This document shows, one piece after another, positions 1-6,740 of a DNA stretch of 11,672 nucleotides (within the stretch, counting starts at the first letter, position 1; every line of letters begins with the position of its first letter). A program made the position numbers and the translations under genes. Source of the DNA: CG1-02-35-72 sp964564475 (GTDB taxonomy: Bacteria; Bacteroidota; Bacteroidia; Flavobacteriales; Flavobacteriaceae); contig CAZMBM010000067.1 of NCBI GenBank assembly GCA_964564475.1, positions 1 to 11,672 on the forward strand, written 5' to 3'. The notes under the pieces are model-generated. The model was given only the letters and a program-made list of their open reading frames with translations, ran no database searches and was not told where the DNA came from.

Positions 1-47
1 ATAGGTATAGCCTAAATTAGGATAGATTATTGCTTTTTGAGGGTTGA

Positions 48-1391
48 CTATTTAAACAATTTATAAATATCGTTGCCGTTGGCAAAAACCAAGAGGGCGA
101 TAAGAATGACAAACCCAACTATTTGCGCATGTTCTAAAAATTTGTCGCTGGGTTTTTTTCGGGTAATCATTTCAAACAACGTAAATATCACATGGCCGCC
201 GTCTAAAGCTGGAATAGGTAGTAAATTCATAAACCCAAGTATTAAAGACAAGAAGGCAGTAATGCTCCAAAAGGCTTGCCAATTCCATTCAGACGGGAAA
301 ATACTGCCAATAGCAATAAAGCCACCAACCCCTTTGTAAGCACCTGTATCGGGATTAAATATGGCTTTTAATTGTTTGACATAGCTCATCATTTTATCTT
401 TAGATTTGTGCAATCCCACGGGAACAGATTGTGCCAAAGAATACTTTTTGGTTTCGAAATTATAAAGGTTTAATTTTTCTAAATCACCATAAGTAAAGTT
501 ATATAATCCAACGCCTAACTTGCCATTTTTAGTTATGACGAGATTTAAATCTTTTAAATCGGAACCTCTTTTTACCTTAACAACTACCTCTTGGCCTTTT
601 AATTTGTTTAGCACAGGAGAAACCTCGTCAAAATAATGTATGGGCGTGTCATTAATGGCTACAATCTCGTCTTTAAGCTTGAGCCCTCTATCTACATTTG
701 GTGATGTTTTTAAAATGGATCCTATAACAAAAGGTATGCGTAGGCCGATAAATTGTCTTTGATTGGCATCTACAACTTGTGAGATGAAATCTACGGGAAT
801 CGCCATAGTTTTGATAGAATCGCCACGTTTTATGGTGATTTCTTTACCAAACAATATTTTTAATTGAATATCAGAAAAATTCTTAATTATCTGATCGTCA
901 ACCTTTAGTATTTTATCGCCATTTCTAAGACCTAATTTATACCCGATAGAATCTGTTATCATAACACCATCCTTTACGTCGTTATTAGGGAGGTATTTAT
1001 CGCCATAAGCGTAGGCCATGCCAATATAAATAACTATGGCTAAAATAAAGTTTACCGTGACGCCTCCAAGCATTATTATAAGACGTTGCCAAGCGGGTTT
1101 AGACCTAAATTCCCAAGGTTGTGGTGGCTTTTTAAGCTGTTCCTTATCCATACTCTCGTCAATCATGCCCGATATTTTGACATAACCGCCCAAAGGAAGC
1201 CACCCTATGCCGTACTCGGTATCACCTTTTTTAAATTTAAAAAGTTTTTTACCCCAAGCGTCAAAAAACAAGTAGAATTTTTCTACACGTGTTTTAAATA
1301 TTTTGGCGGGTAAATAATGACCAAATTCGTGTAAAATAATTAACAGCGAGAGGCTTAAAATAAATTGAGAAATTTTTATGACTATATCCAT
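48..1391 (-). CDS. rseP: RIP metalloprotease RseP (site-2 protease, M50 family)
   Basis: A 447-residue intramembrane zinc metalloprotease of the inner membrane. The family cuts membrane-anchored anti-sigma factors or signal-peptide remnants inside the bilayer. Visible features: an N-terminal membrane segment (about 8-28) carrying the zinc motif HEFGH at 21-25; the GGY membrane-associated loop near 68-70; a second membrane segment (about 105-128); two PDZ-like regions (about 136-220 and 221-290); and two C-terminal membrane segments (about 370-390 and 422-437). The third zinc ligand is D397 in the NLLPIPALDGG motif at 389-399. Length and order fit a complete Bacteroidota RseP. The ATG at 1391 places the HExxH in the first helix, as expected. 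It is divergent from the SCO gene, with a good TAnnTTTG element 30 bases upstream of the start. The substrate cannot be inferred, because no sigma/anti-sigma pair is adjacent. Identification is firm. Confidence 0.96.
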   Translation of the reverse strand: MDIVIKISQFILSLSLLIILHEFGHYLPAKIFKTRVEKFYLFFDAWGKKLFKFKKGDTEYGIGWLPLGGYVKISGMIDESMDKEQLKKPPQPWEFRSKPAWQRLIIMLGGVTVNFILAIVIYIGMAYAYGDKYLPNNDVKDGVMITDSIGYKLGLRNGDKILKVDDQIIKNFSDIQLKILFGKEITIKRGDSIKTMAIPVDFISQVVDANQRQFIGLRIPFVIGSILKTSPNVDRGLKLKDEIVAINDTPIHYFDEVSPVLNKLKGQEVVVKVKRGSDLKDLNLVITKNGKLGVGLYNFTYGDLEKLNLYNFETKKYSLAQSVPVGLHKSKDKMMSYVKQLKAIFNPDTGAYKGVGGFIAIGSIFPSEWNWQAFWSITAFLSLILGFMNLLPIPALDGGHVIFTLFEMITRKKPSDKFLEHAQIVGFVILIALLVFANGNDIYKLFK

Positions 1392-1420
1392 GTAATTTTT
1401 TGCTTATTCTTTTGTGAGTG

Positions 1421-1428
1421 CAAATGTA
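1421..1428 (-). promoter_or_regulatory. Putative -7 element of rseP
   Basis: The minus strand reads TACATTTG, an exact match to the Bacteroidota -7 consensus TAnnTTTG. It ends 29 bases before the rseP ATG, which would give a leader of about 20 nt. I see no clear -33 TTG at 17-23 bases upstream; the nearest minus-strand TTG is only 9 bases away. This is a motif match only. Confidence 0.45.
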
Positions 1429-1516
1429 CATTTTTCTCAATAATATTTTAAACTTTATAAATCCAATAAATTGTTAAATAAAGTTTTATAAATAGGCCTA
1501 AGTTTTTTAAAAAGTA

Positions 1517-1524
1517 TAATTTTG
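1517..1524 (+). promoter_or_regulatory. Putative -7 element of the SCO gene
   Basis: TAATTTTG matches TAnnTTTG exactly and lies 17 bases before the ATG at 1542, giving a leader of roughly 11 nt. No TTG occurs at the expected -33 position. That position is instead occupied by the perfect 8-base palindrome TAGGCCTA (1493-1500). The 150-base region between rseP and this gene therefore appears to hold two divergent promoters and nothing else. Confidence 0.4.
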
Positions 1525-1541
1525 TACGCCAATTAATTACT

Positions 1542-2222
1542 ATGGAATTATTTAAATTTTTTAAAAAATCACTCCCTACTTTACTATTTATGGTGGTTTT
1601 TTCAGTAGTTTCTATCTATATTTTTTACAGGATACAAACACCTATTGAAAAACTGCCCATTTTAAATCCGGTCGATATAAACCCCAAGTTAGTAGATAAA
1701 TCGGTAAGACATGTAAGGGCGCATCATAAAATAGCCTCTTTTAGAATGACCGATCAAAATGGTGACACCATTTCAAACAATACTTATAAAAATAAAATTT
1801 ATGTAGCAGACTTTTTCTTTACAAGATGTGAGTCTATTTGTCCTATTATGACCAATTATTTAGCACAGGTACAAGACATTTATAAAAATGACGATGAGAT
1901 TATGTTCCTGTCGTTTTCTGTCACACCCGAAATAGACAGTACATCGGTTTTAAAAGACTATGCCTTAAAATACGGTATTGACGATACTAAGTGGCACTTA
2001 CTTACGGGTTCTAAAAAAGAAATTTATAAGCTGGCACGTCAATCTTATTTTGCCGTTTTAGATGAAGGAGATGGCGGTGAACAAGATTTTATCCACACAG
2101 AACAATTGGTGCTAATAGACAAAAAAGAACAAATAAGAGGTTTTTATGACGGCACCGATAAAGAACAAATTAATAAACTTGTTAATGATATTAATATTTT
2201 AAAACAAGAATATCGCAAATAA
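1542..2222 (+). CDS. SCO1/SenC/PrrC family protein (copper chaperone / thiol-disulfide reductase)
   Basis: A 226-residue, membrane-anchored thioredoxin-fold protein. The family delivers copper to, or reduces thiols of, the CuA site of cytochrome c oxidase subunit II. In the sequence, a single N-terminal membrane anchor (about 11-29) is followed by a periplasmic domain. The copper motif CxxxC is C96-ESI-C100 within FTRCESICPIM, and the conserved distal histidine is H185 in DFIHTEQL. All three expected metal ligands are present, and the length is normal. The ATG at 1542 gives the hydrophobic anchor directly after a short basic N-terminus. It is monocistronic by appearance: 73 bases and a separate probable promoter lie before feoA. 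No oxidase subunit gene lies in the window, so its role in oxidase assembly rests on family knowledge. It could also serve as a redox protein, as some bacterial SCO proteins do. Confidence 0.92.
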   Translation: MELFKFFKKSLPTLLFMVVFSVVSIYIFYRIQTPIEKLPILNPVDINPKLVDKSVRHVRAHHKIASFRMTDQNGDTISNNTYKNKIYVADFFFTRCESICPIMTNYLAQVQDIYKNDDEIMFLSFSVTPEIDSTSVLKDYALKYGIDDTKWHLLTGSKKEIYKLARQSYFAVLDEGDGGEQDFIHTEQLVLIDKKEQIRGFYDGTDKEQINKLVNDINILKQEYRK

Positions 2223-2258
2223 TGACAAATATCATAGTTACCGGCATTTTAAAATCAC

Positions 2259-2266
2259 TATATTTG
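2259..2266 (+). promoter_or_regulatory. Putative -7 element of feoAB
   Basis: TATATTTG is an exact TAnnTTTG match, 29 bases before the feoA start codon. At the -33 position there is TTA (2238-2240, spacing 18) rather than TTG, so the upstream half is only a partial match. The predicted transcription start, near 2272, falls at the edge of an imperfect palindrome (2271-2291). Confidence 0.42.
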
Positions 2267-2270
2267 CCCT

Positions 2271-2291
2271 TATTTATAATTAATCTAAATA
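2271..2291 (+). promoter_or_regulatory. Candidate operator: 21-base imperfect palindrome before feoA
   Basis: The arms TATTTA (2271-2276) and TAAATA (2286-2291) are perfect inverted repeats. Over the 21 bases, 8 of 10 symmetric pairs are complementary around a central T at 2281. The element covers the predicted transcription start of feoAB and ends four bases before the TTG start codon, a position suited to repression. A Fur- or DtxR-type iron repressor would be the natural ligand for a ferrous-iron importer. The sequence is very AT-rich, however, and is not a recognisable textbook Fur box, so chance is a real alternative. Confidence 0.3.
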
Positions 2292-2295
2292 AAAA

Positions 2296-2523
2296 TTGAA
2301 AACGACTATTGCCAGTTTAAATGTTGGAGAGCGGGGGTGTATAGAACAGATAGCCATTGAAAGTATCCCGTTAAAACTATTAGAAATGGGGTGCTTACCG
2401 GGTAAAGAAGTTGAACTCATACAAATTGCCCCTTTTAAAGACCCACTTTATATTAAGGTGAATGGAAGCTACTTGGCCATTCGTAAAGAAGTGGCATCAA
2501 AAATCTCAATCACAAAGTTATAG
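2296..2523 (+). CDS. feoA: FeoA, small SH3-like ferrous iron transport protein
   Basis: A 75-residue cytoplasmic protein with the FeoA fold. It includes the conserved segment PLKLLEMGCLPGKEVELIQ (about 25-43) and the C-terminal segment around YLAIRKEVASKI (59-70). FeoA proteins associate with FeoB and are needed for efficient Fe(II) import. The start is TTG at 2296. A TAA stop lies in frame at 2290-2292, only one codon upstream. The ATG at 2320-2322 is out of frame, and the next in-frame methionine is deep inside the fold, so TTG is the only sensible common start. The gene ends in TAG, nine bases before the feoB ATG, so the pair is an operon and probably co-translated. Length is typical for stand-alone FeoA. 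Regulation by iron is plausible from the promoter palindrome but not shown. Confidence 0.92.
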   Translation: MKTTIASLNVGERGCIEQIAIESIPLKLLEMGCLPGKEVELIQIAPFKDPLYIKVNGSYLAIRKEVASKISITKL

Positions 2524-2532
2524 GGGGTTATA

Positions 2533-4641
2533 ATGAGTGCTTCTAAAACAATTAAAATAGCCTTAGTAGGAAACCCAAACACAGGTAAAACGTCTTTGTT
2601 TAATCAGCTAACAGGTTTAAATCAGAAGGTTGGCAATTACCCTGGTATTACGGTAGAACGTAAAGTAGGTTTGTGTAAACTAAATAGTAATACCACCGCT
2701 TCTATTGTCGATTTACCCGGGACTTACAGTATAAATCCTACTACTTTAGATGAAAACATTGTATTAGAAACACTGCTCAATTCAAAAGCTAAAGAATATC
2801 CCGATTTGGTTGTTATGGTGGCCGATGTCGAAAATCTTAAGCGCAACTTGCTCTTGTTCTCTCAGATAAAGGATTTAGAAATACCTATTATTTTGACCAT
2901 TAATATGGCCGATCAGATGAATAGAAAAGGTATTTCAATTGACACAGAAGCTCTTAAAAAAGATTTAGATACAGAAGTTATATTGGTAAGCGCTCGTAAA
3001 AATACGGGCATTGAGGCTCTTAAAGAGGCCATTATTAATTATAAAAAAATATCGGCAAAAGCCTTGGCAAATATTTCTGATGAAATAGATAAAGATTTTT
3101 TTAAGTCGATTAAAAAAGCCTTTGGAAAGCTCCCTTTGTACACCGCTTGGCTTTTAATCACGCAGTATAAAAATCTTGAAAATTTAGAACATCCTCAAAA
3201 AGAAGTCGCCAAAGACTTTCAAAATTATCAGAGCAAGATAAAACACATTCAGCATAAAGAGACGATTTTAAGATATAAGCTTATAAATAGCATCCTAAAA
3301 AAAGATTACAAAGTTGACCGATTAAAAGGATCCGATTTACGCGCTAAACTCGATAAAATATTGATGCATAGGGTTTTTGGTTACCTTATCTTTTTCGTGA
3401 TGCTTTTTGCTATTTTTGAATCTATTTTCGACTGGGCGACTGTTCCAATGGCCTATATAGATAGCTTTTTTGTACAATTGGGCAACCTGATTAAAGCCAA
3501 TTTACCTGCAGGTGTTGTCTCAAATTTAATTGTAGATGGCGTTATACCGGGTATTGGGGGTATTGTTATTTTTGTTCCTCAAATAGCTATTTTATTTTTG
3601 TTTATAGCTACCTTAGAAGAGACAGGCTATATGAGTCGTGTGGTTTTTTTGATGGATAAAATCATGCGTAAATTTGGTTTAAACGGTAAAAGCGTTGTGC
3701 CATTAATATCAGGAACAGCCTGTGCCATTCCGGCTATTATGGCGGCGCGTAATATTAGCAATTGGAAAGAACGACTTATAACAATACTGGTTACGCCATT
3801 TATGACCTGTTCGGCAAGATTGCCAATATATACTATTATTATTGCACTAATAATACCCGATATACGCATTTTTGGTGTTTTAAGTTTGCAAGCAACAGTT
3901 TTGATGTTACTCTACCTTATCGGTTTTTTAATGGCCATTATTTCGGCTTTTATATTAAATAAAGCTTTGAAAATAAAAAGGCGCAGTTTTTTTGTTATAG
4001 AAATGCCTAACTACAAATTACCATCACTTAAAAATGTGACTTTTACCGTTATTGAAAAAACCAAAGCCTTTGTTTTTGGTGCCGGTAAAATAATTTTAGC
4101 CATATCTATAGTATTATGGTTTTTGGCCTCTAATGGCCCTTCAAGTTTTAAAAATGCCGAAAGTATTGTCAAACAAAATAATTCAGAACTACAGATTTCC
4201 AGTCCCGATTTTAATAAAAAGCTGTCTGCTTATAAGTTACAACATTCTTATATAGGCTATATGGGGAAAGCTATAGAGCCTGTAATAAAACCTCTGGGTT
4301 ACGATTGGAAAATAGGTGTCGCCTTAATCAGTTCATTTGCCGCAAGAGAAGTATTTATAGGTACGCTGGCCACTATTTACAGCGTAGAAAATGAGGGTGA
4401 TAATACAACTATACAAGAGCGTATGAAAAGTGAAATAAATCCCGATACGGGTAAACCGCGATTCGATTTTCCTACGGGTATCTCACTGTTGTTGTTCTAT
4501 GCTTTTGCCATGCAGTGTATGAGCACATTGGCCATTGTTAGACGTGAAACAAATTCGTGGAAATGGCCGGTTTTACAATTGTTTGCCATGACAGGGTTGG
4601 CTTATATTGTTTCTTTTTTGGCTTATACCTTTTTAAGGTAA
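2533..4641 (+). CDS. feoB: FeoB, GTPase-coupled ferrous iron transporter
   Basis: A 702-residue inner-membrane Fe(II) importer. The N-terminal G domain shows G1 GNPNTGKT (13-20), the G2 threonine in PGIT (37-40), G3 DLPG (60-63) and G4 NMAD (124-127). A helical guanine-dissociation-inhibitor-like region (about 175-260) follows. A polytopic membrane region runs from about 280 to 700, with two related gate regions. Conserved cysteines lie in GTACAIPAI (C397) and TPFMTCSARLP (C426). Length fits a complete protein. It follows feoA by nine bases containing a G-run (2523-2527) that could act as a weak Shine-Dalgarno, which is unusual for this phylum. No small cysteine-rich FeoC-like or FeoB-associated protein is found in the 114 bases downstream. 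There is no sign of damage or transfer. Confidence 0.96.
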   Translation: MSASKTIKIALVGNPNTGKTSLFNQLTGLNQKVGNYPGITVERKVGLCKLNSNTTASIVDLPGTYSINPTTLDENIVLETLLNSKAKEYPDLVVMVADVENLKRNLLLFSQIKDLEIPIILTINMADQMNRKGISIDTEALKKDLDTEVILVSARKNTGIEALKEAIINYKKISAKALANISDEIDKDFFKSIKKAFGKLPLYTAWLLITQYKNLENLEHPQKEVAKDFQNYQSKIKHIQHKETILRYKLINSILKKDYKVDRLKGSDLRAKLDKILMHRVFGYLIFFVMLFAIFESIFDWATVPMAYIDSFFVQLGNLIKANLPAGVVSNLIVDGVIPGIGGIVIFVPQIAILFLFIATLEETGYMSRVVFLMDKIMRKFGLNGKSVVPLISGTACAIPAIMAARNISNWKERLITILVTPFMTCSARLPIYTIIIALIIPDIRIFGVLSLQATVLMLLYLIGFLMAIISAFILNKALKIKRRSFFVIEMPNYKLPSLKNVTFTVIEKTKAFVFGAGKIILAISIVLWFLASNGPSSFKNAESIVKQNNSELQISSPDFNKKLSAYKLQHSYIGYMGKAIEPVIKPLGYDWKIGVALISSFAAREVFIGTLATIYSVENEGDNTTIQERMKSEINPDTGKPRFDFPTGISLLLFYAFAMQCMSTLAIVRRETNSWKWPVLQLFAMTGLAYIVSFLAYTFLR

Positions 4642-4695
4642 AAAGACTTCAAATAATAATATGTTAAATCTTATTGCTTTTAGATGATAAGCCCT

Positions 4696-4727
4696 TTGTC
4701 TTAATTGAGAATTTGTTAGTATCTTTA
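4696..4727 (+). promoter_or_regulatory. Putative clpP promoter (-33 TTG, -7 TATCTTTA)
   Basis: TTG at 4696-4698, a 21-base spacer, then TATCTTTA at 4720-4727, which is a seven-of-eight match to TAnnTTTG. The spacing lies inside the 17-23 bases reported for Flavobacterium-type promoters. The predicted start is near 4734, giving a leader of about 20 nt before the clpP ATG. The same octamer recurs at the right end of the window. No convincing rho-independent terminator separates feoB from this promoter. Confidence 0.38.
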
Positions 4728-4755
4728 CCCCTTTAACCCATTTAATTATTTTGGC

Positions 4756-5412
4756 ATGAATTACGGTAATGAATTTGAAAAATTTGCAACCAAACATCAC
4801 GGAATTAACAGTTTACATTACGATAAATTGGTGAGTAGCGTTACCCCATATATTATAGAAGAACGTCAATTAAACGTGGCACAGATGGATGTGTTCTCGC
4901 GCTTAATGATGGACAGAATCATTTTTTTAGGCACAGCTATTAATGACCATGTGGCCAACATTATTCAGGCCCAATTGTTGTTTTTAGAAAGTGTTGATGC
5001 TTCTAAAGATATTTCTATTTACATAAATTCGCCCGGTGGAGGCGTTTATGCCGGATTAGGCATGTACGATACTATGCAGTTTATCAAACCAGATGTGGCC
5101 ACCATTTGTACGGGTATGGCGGCTTCTATGGCAGCGGTTATAATGTGTGCCGGCGAAAAAGGTAAACGTTCGGCCTTACCCCATTCCCGGATTATGATTC
5201 ACCAACCTTTAGGAGGGGCACAAGGACAAGCCAGCGATATTGAAATTACAGCCCGTGAAATATTGAAATTAAAAGATGAGTTGTACCAAATTATAGCCAA
5301 ACATTCGGGACAATCTGTCAAAAAAGTCGAAAAAGACAGCGATCGCGATTATTGGATGAAAGCCGATGAAGCCAAAACCTATGGTATGATTGACGAAATT
5401 TTAAAAAGATAA
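4756..5412 (+). CDS. clpP: ClpP, ATP-dependent Clp protease proteolytic subunit
   Basis: A 218-residue serine peptidase (family S14) that forms the tetradecameric chamber of ClpXP in the cytoplasm. The catalytic triad is complete: S124 in GMAASMAA, H149 in RIMIHQPLGG, and D198 in DSDRDYW. These align at a constant offset of 27 with S97, H122 and D171 of mature E. coli ClpP. The INSPGGGVYAG oxyanion strand is at 90-100. About 27 N-terminal residues correspond to the propeptide, which self-cleaves in this family. The start at 4756 is the first ATG after a probable promoter and gives the usual Bacteroidota length. clpX follows after 11 bases, so the two form an operon. The trigger factor gene (tig), often just upstream of clpP in this phylum, is not here; feoB takes that place. 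Confidence 0.97.
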   Translation: MNYGNEFEKFATKHHGINSLHYDKLVSSVTPYIIEERQLNVAQMDVFSRLMMDRIIFLGTAINDHVANIIQAQLLFLESVDASKDISIYINSPGGGVYAGLGMYDTMQFIKPDVATICTGMAASMAAVIMCAGEKGKRSALPHSRIMIHQPLGGAQGQASDIEITAREILKLKDELYQIIAKHSGQSVKKVEKDSDRDYWMKADEAKTYGMIDEILKR

Positions 5413-5423
5413 AGACTTAAAAA

Positions 5424-6640
5424 ATGGCTAAAGAAGAATTAACCTGTTCGTTTTGTGGCAGAAAAAAAGCCGAGACCAATTTGCTCATCGCAGGTCTAGA
5501 TGCTCATATATGCGATAGGTGTATAGAACAAGCCCACGGCATAGTACTCGAAGAAATTTCTGATGCAGATGCCAAAGGTTTGGCTGCCGAGCTTATTCTA
5601 AAAAAACCCAAGGAAATAAAAGAATTTTTAGATCAGTATATAATTGGTCAAGATCAATCTAAAAAAGTCATTTCTGTTTCGGTTTACAATCATTACAAAC
5701 GTTTGTTACAAAAACCGTCTGACAACGATGTTGAGATAGAAAAGAGTAATATTATCTTGGTGGGCGAAACAGGTACCGGTAAAACCCTGATGGCACGTAC
5801 TATCGCGCGTATGCTAAATGTGCCCTTTGCTATTGTAGATGCCACAGTTTTAACAGAGGCAGGCTATGTAGGCGAAGACGTAGAAACCATTTTAACACGT
5901 TTGTTGCAAGCAGCCGATTACAACAAAGAAAAAGCCGAAAAAGGCATTGTTTTTATAGACGAAATTGACAAAATTGCCCGTAAAAGCGACAACCCTTCTA
6001 TAACGCGCGATGTGTCCGGCGAAGGGGTACAACAAGCTTTACTTAAATTATTGGAAGGCAGTGTCGTCAATGTACCGCCAAAGGGCGGACGTAAACATCC
6101 CGATCAAAAATTTGTAGAAATTAATACCCAAAATATATTGTTTATTGCCGGAGGTGCTTTTGACGGTGTCGATAAAATAATTAGCAAACGTCTTAACATG
6201 CAAGCCGTGGGGTACAGTGCCTCTATTAGCGATCATAAAATAGAGAAAGACAACCTGTTGCAATACATCATTCCAAAAGATTTAAAAGATTTTGGTTTAA
6301 TACCCGAAATTATTGGCCGTCTGCCGGTTTTGTCTTATATGAATCCGCTTGACGCCGATACCTTAAGAGCTATTTTAACCGAGCCTAAAAATGCCATTAT
6401 AAAGCAGTATCAAAAATTGTTTGCAATGGATGGTATTACACTTAAAATTGACGATAAAGCCCTAATGTATATCGTCAATAAAGCTGTAGAGTACAAATTA
6501 GGTGCCCGTGGATTACGCTCTTTATGCGAAGCCATTTTAACTGACGATATGTTTGAATTGCCCAGTACTGATGTTAAAGAACTTAAGATATCAAAAAAAT
6601 ACGCCGAAAATAAACTTACAAAATCAACACTTAAAAAACT
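5424..6640 (+). CDS. clpX: ClpX, AAA+ unfoldase of ClpXP (3' end lost in assembly gap)
   Basis: The hexameric unfoldase that recognises substrates and threads them into ClpP. Four zinc-binding cysteines (C8, C11, C30, C33) form the N-terminal domain. Walker A is GETGTGKT (114-121), the pore loop is GYVG (147-150), and Walker B ends in FIDEID (177-182). The box VII arginine lies in EIIGRLPV (295-302), and sensor 2 is GAR (360-362). The ClpP-docking loop reads AVGY (261-264), where E. coli has IGF. The coding sequence reaches residue 405 plus CT of the next codon (Leu) before the N run at 6641. ClpX proteins of this group end within a few residues of this point, so only the last few codons and the stop are missing. 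The open frame that continues through the N run into primase is an artefact of translating N. Confidence 0.96.
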
Positions 6641-6740
6641 NNNNNNNNNNNNNNNNNNNNNNNNNNNNNNNNNNNNNNNNNNNNNNNNNNNNNNNNNNNN
6701 NNNNNNNNNNNNNNNNNNNNNNNNNNNNNNNNNNNNNNNN
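6641..6740. other. Assembly gap (100 N) between clpX and dnaG
   Basis: Exactly 100 N, the conventional placeholder for a gap of unknown length. It must contain the last few codons of clpX, an intergenic region and the first roughly 85 codons of dnaG, including the CHC2 zinc-binding domain. The true distance is therefore probably at least about 270 bases if the two genes really are neighbours, and could be larger. Confidence 0.95.

Noticed and set aside
2..21. Short inverted repeats (TAGG/CCTA and CCTAA-A-TTAGG) downstream of rseP, considered as a terminator
   Set aside because: Stems of only four or five AT-rich pairs, a one-base loop in the better copy, and no following T-run on either strand.
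4640..4704. AAGAC...GTCTT pairing after feoB, considered as a terminator
   Set aside because: A five-base stem separated by about 50 bases with no strong hairpin or T-tract; chance is the simpler explanation.
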